8,755 nucleotides of DNA from Prevotellaceae bacterium (GTDB taxonomy: Bacteria > Bacteroidota > Bacteroidia > Bacteroidales > UBA932), in NCBI GenBank assembly GCA_031259805.1, contig JAIRKX010000187.1, positions 1-8,755 of the forward strand. Direction: 5' to 3'. The translations under genes were made by a program, and so were the position numbers. Below are positions 1 through 5,579 of the stretch, piece after piece (positions within the stretch are counted from its first letter, which is position 1; each line of letters begins with the position of its first letter). Under the pieces are notes generated by a model that saw only the letters and a program-made list of their open reading frames with translations, had not been told where the DNA came from and searched no databases.

Positions 1-8
1 GTTATTCT

Positions 9-2960
9 ATGAAAAGAATCTTACTGTTTTTGGCTTGCTTGCTGGTCGTGGGGACAGGCGCTTTATGGGCGCAGTCCGGACAGCAGGTGAGCGGTGTTGT
101 AACTGAGAACGGGGCGCCGCTGGCCGGCGTATCCGTATCAGTGAAAGGAACTACGGTCGCAGTACTGACAGACGGAGAAGGCCGGTATACCATTACGGTG
201 CCGGAAAATGCCACGCTGGTCTTCTCGTTCGTTGGGATGCTAACGCAGGAAATAGAAGTGGGGGCGCGTACCGTAATTAATGTAGAACTGATCGTTGAAG
301 CAAAACGCTTGGAAGATGTGGTAGTGGTCGGTTATGGTTCTGCCCGGAAGATTTCTTCTGTGGTGGGTTCGGTAGCTTATGTCAATTCTGAAAAACTATC
401 TGAAAAACCGGTAGCCAATATCACAGATGCTCTGCAGGGGCGTGTGGCCGGTTTGATGGTGCTGTCTTCTTCAGGTGAGCCGTCATCACTTTCCAGCATG
501 CAGCTACACGGAATGGGGTCTTTAAATGCGAGCAATACACCCTTGTATATCGTAGACGGTTTTCCGGTATCCGGAGATGCTTTGCGGAGTCTAAACGCTA
601 ATGATTTTGAAAGTATTAATGTATTAAAAGACGCTTCTGCCACTTCCATCTACGGTTCGCGTGCTGCGAATGGCGTAGTGTATATCACGACTAAGCGAGG
701 AAAAAGTGGCGAAGCCACAATTACCGCACGTGCACAGTACGGCGTATCTACACTGGCCGATGGGGGGAAATCATTTGAGAGAGTGATGAGCGCAAAAGAG
801 CTGCTTGACCTTCAATATGAATTCGGCGTGAACAATATGACGCAAGCCGACTATGACTCGTTGTTGAATTCCGGTACAGATACAAAGTGGTATAAATATT
901 TCTTCAAGGACAATGCGCCCACTTTTGAGACAGATGTTACCTTGCAGGGCGGAAACGAAGATAAATACCGCTATTACCTTTCGAGTACGTATTTTAACCA
1001 GGACGGACTTACTACGCATTCCTCGTACGAGCGCTACACCTTTCGCGCTAACCTGGAAGCCAAACCGAAAAACTGGCTGAAGATAGGATTGAATACCAAC
1101 GGCTCGTACGCCGAATATGAAACGGATGGCTATGCTTATGTAGCGGGTAATACGAGCTACAGCGTATCGTTGTTATCTTATTACCTGCCTCCCTATTATT
1201 CTCCTTACGATAAGGATGGAAACGAAAAGGAGTATTTTGATGAGGTCGGCGTTTACAATATCAAACATTTGCAAAACATGCAAATACGTTCTACCAACGA
1301 TATGTCTATTGTAGGCAACGTCTTTGCAGAGATTAAACCGTTTAAAGGGTTTACGGCGCGTTCGCAGTTCGGGTTGGAGTTTATTGACCGGAAGTATAGT
1401 TTCCACCGACTCACCTCAAAAGCGCCATGGGAAAACAACGGTTCCGCCACGGAAACATTTTACCGATACCCGACGCTGACGGTTACCAACACGTTGGAAT
1501 ACAAATTCAATATAGCCAATGACCACGAGTTTTCCGTATTGGCCGGGCACGAAGGCATCAAGTATTCGGGAAGTGCTTTTGGGATGACTACATCGGGGCA
1601 TACTGACGATCGCCTGTTATTGCTTCCGGCGGGTCCAACGAAAGGAGAACCTACGCACGCCATTAGCGAATATTCGTACCTCTCATTTTTCGGGACGCTG
1701 GATTATAACTACAAGGAAAAATACTTCCTCGCCCTGTCGCTCCGTACCGACGGTTCGTCACGCTTCGGCAAAGACCGCAAATGGGGAAATTTTTATTCGG
1801 CAGGCTTGATGTGGAAAGCAAAAAACGAAGAGTTCCTAAAAGACTTTGATGTGCTATCGAACTTGACGTTCAAGACGTCATTGGGTACTACAGGTAATTC
1901 CAGCGGGTGGGATAATGTCAACTACGCCCACCTGGCAACTGTCGGGACAAGTCGCTATGACGGAAGCACCGTATGGGGGCTGTCTACGTCCGGTAATCCC
2001 GAACTGGGGTGGGAAACCCAGCGGCTGTTTACAATAGGCGTTGCCGCCGAATTTCTGGAACGCTTCAAAGTTGAGGTGGAATACTATAACCGCGCTACGC
2101 TGGATATGATTATGGACGTTCCGGTGCCCTATACCACCGGATGGAGTGATATTACTTCGAACATTGGGAGCATAACCAACAACGGCATCGACGTTACACT
2201 GGGGCTTGCTTTCGTGAAAACCGAAGACTGGTTAGTTGAATTTAACGCCACCTTTAATTACAATGCTGACAAGGTTACCGAACTGTTTTACGGATTCGAA
2301 GAATGGCCCATGCCATCCTACCTGTTAAACTATCGGGTAGGGAGCCGGATAGAGTTTTACGCACCGGTATATGCCGGCGTAAATCCTGCCAACGGCAAGC
2401 AATTATGGAAAATGCCCGGCACCGACGAGGTAACCGAAACCTACGATGAAGAAGCCCTTTACCAAAATACGGGGAAGCCCTATATCCCTCCTTTTTCGGG
2501 CGGGTTTGAACTGGCGGCCTCGTGGAAAAACATCTATGCTTCGGCATTCTTCTCCTGGGCAGGTGAAAAATACTTGGTTAACAATGACCGCTATTTTTAC
2601 GAAAATCAGGAATTTTTCAAGAGTGGGGATAACCAGTTGGCAACGATGAAGAACATGTGGCGCCAGCCGGGCGACATCACCGATATACCAAAGTTCGGCG
2701 AAACAGCCCACTTCGACACCCGTATGCTGGAAAATGCCTCATTCATGCGCTTGAAGAACCTGACCATCGGCTATAATTTCCCAACCAAATTATTGGACAA
2801 AACACGCTTCTTCTCGGCCGCCAAAGTGTATTTCACTGCCCGGAACCTGTTTACATGGACAAATTATACCGGACCCGACCCCGAAATCGACAGCAACCTC
2901 ACGTATGCTGCCTTCCCAAATACAAGGCAATTTGTATGCGGTATTAACTTCTCGTTTTAA
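9..2960 (+). CDS. SusC/RagA-family TonB-dependent outer-membrane transporter
   Basis: This is a TonB-linked outer-membrane barrel that would import an oligomeric nutrient together with the SusD-like protein encoded next. Seen in the sequence: a signal peptide (about residues 1-21, cleavage likely after ALWA or ALWAQ); a carboxypeptidase-D-regulatory-like Ig module (about 26-95, with the usual GVSVSVKGTT and TDGEGRYTI pattern); the plug start EDVVVVGYG at 102-110; the plug with YIVDGFPV; and the SusC/RagA signature around 204-231 (VLKDASATSIYGSRAANG, then ITTKRG). The rest, about 260-983, is rich in alternating aromatic strands and ends in phenylalanine, as barrel proteins do. The length of 983 is normal or slightly short for the family. 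There is no STN or anti-sigma-interaction domain, so regulation through an ECF sigma/anti-sigma pair is unlikely. The start at base 9 leaves only 8 upstream bases, so its promoter and leader are not visible. Family assignment is firm; the substrate cannot be read from the sequence. Confidence 0.96.
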   Translation: MKRILLFLACLLVVGTGALWAQSGQQVSGVVTENGAPLAGVSVSVKGTTVAVLTDGEGRYTITVPENATLVFSFVGMLTQEIEVGARTVINVELIVEAKRLEDVVVVGYGSARKISSVVGSVAYVNSEKLSEKPVANITDALQGRVAGLMVLSSSGEPSSLSSMQLHGMGSLNASNTPLYIVDGFPVSGDALRSLNANDFESINVLKDASATSIYGSRAANGVVYITTKRGKSGEATITARAQYGVSTLADGGKSFERVMSAKELLDLQYEFGVNNMTQADYDSLLNSGTDTKWYKYFFKDNAPTFETDVTLQGGNEDKYRYYLSSTYFNQDGLTTHSSYERYTFRANLEAKPKNWLKIGLNTNGSYAEYETDGYAYVAGNTSYSVSLLSYYLPPYYSPYDKDGNEKEYFDEVGVYNIKHLQNMQIRSTNDMSIVGNVFAEIKPFKGFTARSQFGLEFIDRKYSFHRLTSKAPWENNGSATETFYRYPTLTVTNTLEYKFNIANDHEFSVLAGHEGIKYSGSAFGMTTSGHTDDRLLLLPAGPTKGEPTHAISEYSYLSFFGTLDYNYKEKYFLALSLRTDGSSRFGKDRKWGNFYSAGLMWKAKNEEFLKDFDVLSNLTFKTSLGTTGNSSGWDNVNYAHLATVGTSRYDGSTVWGLSTSGNPELGWETQRLFTIGVAAEFLERFKVEVEYYNRATLDMIMDVPVPYTTGWSDITSNIGSITNNGIDVTLGLAFVKTEDWLVEFNATFNYNADKVTELFYGFEEWPMPSYLLNYRVGSRIEFYAPVYAGVNPANGKQLWKMPGTDEVTETYDEEALYQNTGKPYIPPFSGGFELAASWKNIYASAFFSWAGEKYLVNNDRYFYENQEFFKSGDNQLATMKNMWRQPGDITDIPKFGETAHFDTRMLENASFMRLKNLTIGYNFPTKLLDKTRFFSAAKVYFTARNLFTWTNYTGPDPEIDSNLTYAAFPNTRQFVCGINFSF

Positions 2961-2991
2961 TGGAATTTTTTAAAATTTAAAATATACGACT
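2961..2991 (+). promoter_or_regulatory. A/T-rich intercistronic leader without Shine-Dalgarno
   Basis: The 31 bases between the susC-like stop and the susD-like ATG are nearly all A and T (TTTTTTAAAATTTAAAATA) and contain no GGAGG-like sequence. Bacteroidota commonly start translation from unstructured A/T-rich leaders, so this fits the chosen ATG at 2992. No terminator hairpin is visible, which supports co-transcription of the two genes. Confidence 0.45.
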
Positions 2992-4485
2992 ATGAAAAAA
3001 ATAGTAATAATACTATCCGTCATTTTGATGTTGCAGGGATTTTATTTCTGTACCCTGGACTATTTGCCTGCCGGCAGCGTTGAACAAGAGCAGGCATTTC
3101 AGAAAATTGGAGACGCCCGCTCCCTGAGGAATTACCTTTATCTGGCTTTAAGGGGCACTGCTAATGGAGAATACTTCTACGCTACCGACATTCAGTCCGA
3201 CCTCCTCAATGCCACCCTTTCGTACGGGAATGTGGGCGGGTTACTCTATTCGTGGGAACTCTACCCCTCTGACTATACGATAGAAGCCCTTTGGGCTGGG
3301 CCGTATGGCGCATTGAAAAACGTAAATAACTTCCTCGACAAGGCAGACCTGATTGTTACCAAAGACAGCACGGAAGCAGCAGAACTTGCCAGCTACGTCA
3401 GCGAAGCGCATTTAACCCGCGCTATCCTTTACCGCTCGTTAATCCTGCGCTACGCTAAGGACTACGAGCCGGCCACGGCCGCTGAAGACCTAGGCGTGCC
3501 GCTGGTACTGCACTATGACGTTACGGAAAGACCGGCGCGCGCCACAGTCGCAGAGGTATACGACCAGATATTTGCAGACATTGCCGCCGCAAAAGTAGCC
3601 CTGACAAAAGCTGGCGAACAAAACGCCAAGTACCTGACGAAAGATTGTATCACCGCACTGGAAGCGCAGGTATACCTCGAAACGCACCAGTACACGCTGG
3701 CGGCGGCAGCGGCAGACCGATTAATCAGCAGCGATGTATACCCACTGGTTACTACCCGATCGGCTCTAACCACAATGTGGACCAATGACCAAAGCACCGA
3801 AATCATCTTCCAGCCTGTTTCCACAGAGCCTTCTGAAGCGACCAATGCTCTTGGCATATACATCAGTTTCAACGGGTCGGTCAACAGGCCTTACTATGTG
3901 CCGCAACAATGGGTGGTTGACTTGTTCGGCAGCAATAATGCAGACATCCGTAAAGGCGTATTTATCAATCAGTACGAAATCGATATAGTAGGGATCAAGT
4001 ATCCGAATGTATGGTTAGTGAGTAAATACCCCGGCAACCCCGCGCTTTATACAGGTACTACTAGTAACTATGCCCACTGCCCCAAGGTATTCCGCATAGC
4101 CGAAATGCACCTGATTAAAGCTGAAGCGCTGGCATGGAACGGTGCCGCCACCGAAGCCGGTGCGTTGGCAGCCCTGAACGTGTTGCGCAATGCAAGGGGG
4201 CTGGCCTCCATTACAGTTTACGGCGACGCCCTGAAACAGGCCATACAGGAAGAACGGACGCGCGAAATGCTCTGCGAAGGAACCCGTCTCTACGACTTGA
4301 AACGCTGGAAACTCGGCGTGGAACGCAAGGCTCCGCAAAATGCAGCTTTCGTAGTTACCGCGCCTGCCGAAAAAACCATAAATTTGCGGAAAGCAGCCGA
4401 CGATGATTTCTTTGTATGGGGCATCCCGAGAAACGATATCCTCGCGAACCCTAACATCAAACAAAATCCCGGATGGGGATCTTAG
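2992..4485 (+). CDS. SusD/RagB-family nutrient-binding outer-membrane lipoprotein
   Basis: This is the SusD-type partner that caps the SusC barrel and binds substrate at the cell surface. Supporting sequence: N-terminal SusD region with LWAGPYGALKNVNNFLDKAD; a TPR-like helical segment with RAILYRSLILRYAKDYEP; the family motif RPARATVAEVYDQIFADI at about 180-197; the C-terminal SusD_RagB region FRIAEMHLIKAEALAWNG; EERTREMLCEGTRLYDLKRW at 420-439; and the terminal IPRNDILANPNIKQNPG. At 497 residues it is a usual size. The N-terminus is a signal sequence ending in Cys20 (GFYFC-TLDYLP). The position of the cysteine and the following LDYLP are typical of SusD lipoproteins, but the residues before it (F17-Y18-F19) are a poor lipobox because -1 is normally Gly, Ala or Ser. 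It lies 31 bases after the susC-like gene, in the canonical susCD order. Family assignment is firm; ligand unknown. Confidence 0.96.
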   Translation: MKKIVIILSVILMLQGFYFCTLDYLPAGSVEQEQAFQKIGDARSLRNYLYLALRGTANGEYFYATDIQSDLLNATLSYGNVGGLLYSWELYPSDYTIEALWAGPYGALKNVNNFLDKADLIVTKDSTEAAELASYVSEAHLTRAILYRSLILRYAKDYEPATAAEDLGVPLVLHYDVTERPARATVAEVYDQIFADIAAAKVALTKAGEQNAKYLTKDCITALEAQVYLETHQYTLAAAAADRLISSDVYPLVTTRSALTTMWTNDQSTEIIFQPVSTEPSEATNALGIYISFNGSVNRPYYVPQQWVVDLFGSNNADIRKGVFINQYEIDIVGIKYPNVWLVSKYPGNPALYTGTTSNYAHCPKVFRIAEMHLIKAEALAWNGAATEAGALAALNVLRNARGLASITVYGDALKQAIQEERTREMLCEGTRLYDLKRWKLGVERKAPQNAAFVVTAPAEKTINLRKAADDDFFVWGIPRNDILANPNIKQNPGWGS

Positions 4486-4521
4486 GTTCTTAAACTTTTA
4501 AACCTTATAAATTTTTATATT
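4486..4521 (+). promoter_or_regulatory. A/T-rich intercistronic leader without Shine-Dalgarno
   Basis: The 36 bases before the ATG at 4522 are A/T-rich (for example TATAAATTTTTATATT directly upstream of the start) and lack a Shine-Dalgarno motif. The TTTTAAA block seen in the previous leader recurs here. No hairpin terminator is present, so the third gene is probably read from the same transcript. Confidence 0.4.
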
Positions 4522-5391
4522 ATGATAAAAAAAATACACATATTAACAGTAGCAATGGCATTATTATTCGCCATCAGCTGCGCTAACGACCCGATTATTT
4601 ATGACGGGCCGGCAAGGGTGAGTTTCGCAATAATCAAGGCTTCCTTCCAAGTAAAGGACTTGCCCAACCAAACACTGACCATTCCCCTGACGACCACCGT
4701 CCCGTTTGCCGAAGCTACGACAATCAAGTTGATAGTTATCCCGGGAGAAGCAGGGACAGTAAACGGCACTCAATTCCAATGCCCCGAATCCATTGTTTTC
4801 CCGGCAGGCGTGTATAGCGACACTCTGACAATTACCGGATTCTATGATGCGCTGATTACCGGAAAGAAATATACTTTCACACTAGCTATAGATTCCACCG
4901 TTTTGACTATACAAGGCAACAATAAGATGGCTATTGACCTCGCGCGCTTTTGCCCGCTGGAGATTGCCGATTTTGTGGGAACTGCCACAGCTGACGATGG
5001 AGGCATAAGTACTCTATTCGGCATGCCTCCTTATGCCATAGAGTTGGTCGAAGATAGCGATGCAAATGATGCTACATTAGCTTTTTTGTACTTTTTCCTC
5101 TGTGAACCTGGAGATGCAGGATATCCCATGAGCATAACCTTTGACGAAGACACGGGAACCGTGACCATTCCTGCTACCGATGTATTTAAAGTGAATGTAG
5201 GGTTAGCCGTTCCGGTAATGCTGCATATATGTGGCAATGCTGCGAATAAGGATGCGCCTATTGTCGGGACGTTTAACGCTTGCGAACGAACAATAGAATT
5301 TTCCTATGCGGTTGTAATAAATGACACCGCAGCAGGAGGCAATAACGGTTATAGTTTTGGCACATACCCTGTGGTGATAACCATGGACTAA
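4522..5391 (+). CDS. SusCD-associated lipoprotein of unknown function, DUF4843/Calx-beta-like N-terminal module
   Basis: I do not recognise a named family with certainty. Seen: a lipoprotein signal peptide with a good lipobox, AISC, giving mature Cys20 followed by ANDP. A first beta-rich module (about 25-140) has the pattern LTIPLTTT, then GTVNGTQFQCPESIVFPAG with TLTITGF. This resembles the Calx-beta/DUF4843/DUF1735-like Ig folds found in many Bacteroidota SusCD-linked lipoproteins ('NGTDY...vtFpaG'). A second module starts near FCPLEIADFVGTAT (143-156) and runs to the end, with FDEDTGTVTIPATDVF and FNACERTIEFSYAVVI, which looks like another compact beta domain. Five cysteines besides Cys20 (87, 144, 194, 237, 254) could form disulfides. 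It is 36 bases behind the susD-like gene and just before a terminator, the position of SusE/SusF-type accessory binding proteins. Inferred role: surface substrate binding. No catalytic motif is visible. The coding frame is secure; the function is not. Confidence 0.88.
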   Translation: MIKKIHILTVAMALLFAISCANDPIIYDGPARVSFAIIKASFQVKDLPNQTLTIPLTTTVPFAEATTIKLIVIPGEAGTVNGTQFQCPESIVFPAGVYSDTLTITGFYDALITGKKYTFTLAIDSTVLTIQGNNKMAIDLARFCPLEIADFVGTATADDGGISTLFGMPPYAIELVEDSDANDATLAFLYFFLCEPGDAGYPMSITFDEDTGTVTIPATDVFKVNVGLAVPVMLHICGNAANKDAPIVGTFNACERTIEFSYAVVINDTAAGGNNGYSFGTYPVVITMD

Positions 5392-5404
5392 GCATGGGAT
5401 TTTG

Positions 5405-5436
5405 AAAGAACGGGCTGTTTTTTGCAGCTTTTCTTT
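5405..5436 (+). terminator. Possible first terminator hairpin after the lipoprotein gene
   Basis: Fourteen bases after the stop codon, AAAGAA (5405-5410) pairs with TTCTTT (5431-5436) and GCTG (5414-5417) with CAGC (5425-5428). Two G-U pairs join the two parts, C5411 is bulged and the loop is TTTTTTG. The stem carries few G-C pairs and only one T follows it, so it may instead be a 3'-end stabilising hairpin for the operon transcript. Confidence 0.4.
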
Positions 5437-5463
5437 TAAAGTATAATTTTAAAAATTATTCGT

Positions 5464-5495
5464 AAAGGGGGGATGAAGCAATTCACCCCCCTTTT
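5464..5495 (+). terminator. Strong intrinsic terminator with GCAA tetraloop
   Basis: AAAGGGGGG (5464-5472) pairs with CCCCCCTTT (5486-5494), and TGAA (5474-5477) pairs with TTCA (5482-5485). A single A (5473) is bulged and the loop GCAA (5478-5481) is a GNRA tetraloop. A short T run (5492-5495) follows the C run. It lies between the lipoprotein gene and the regulator gene, both on the + strand. It would end the susCD operon transcript, so the regulator needs its own promoter. The T tract is short, so termination may be incomplete. Confidence 0.82.
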
Positions 5496-5549
5496 GCATT
5501 GAGTACCGAAGCCTAAAATACAAGCCACGAAGGATTGGATAATTTTCCC

Positions 5550-5557
5550 TATATTTG
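5550..5557 (+). promoter_or_regulatory. Bacteroidota-type -7 promoter element (TATATTTG) for the regulator gene
   Basis: TATATTTG matches the Bacteroidota -7 consensus TAnnTTTG exactly. It lies 20 bases before the ATG at 5578 and downstream of the terminator at 5464-5495, where a separate promoter is expected. No good TTTG -33 element is found 19-21 bases upstream (that stretch reads CCACGAAGG), so the promoter may be weak or activator-dependent. Predicted transcription start is near 5564, giving a very short leader of about 14 bases. Confidence 0.55.
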
Positions 5558-5579
5558 CGCAACTAATACGTTCGCAAAT
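5553..5579. repeat. Perfect 7-bp dyad overlapping the promoter element and start codon
   Basis: ATTTGCG (5553-5559) is repeated in inverted orientation as CGCAAAT (5573-5579) with a 13-base spacer. Arm centres are 20 bp apart, about two helical turns. The left arm covers the end of the TAnnTTTG element and the right arm ends inside the ATG. This suits an operator for a dimeric DNA-binding protein such as the LuxR-type HTH encoded immediately downstream, but no binding evidence exists. The left arm would lie upstream of the predicted transcript start, so a DNA-level role is likelier than an RNA hairpin. Confidence 0.4.

Noticed and set aside
9..75. Cys10 of the SusC-like signal peptide as a lipobox cysteine
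   Set aside because: It lies in the middle of the hydrophobic core (FLACLLVVG) with a long hydrophobic stretch after it, and SusC proteins are barrels cleaved by signal peptidase I.
3513..3884. 123-codon open frame on the - strand opposite the susD-like gene
   Set aside because: Low-complexity Ala/Ser/Val-rich translation, consistent with a shadow of the alanine-rich SusD helices.
4015..4464. 149-codon open frame on the - strand opposite the susD-like gene
   Set aside because: Fully antisense to conserved SusD motifs; no protein-like domain seen.
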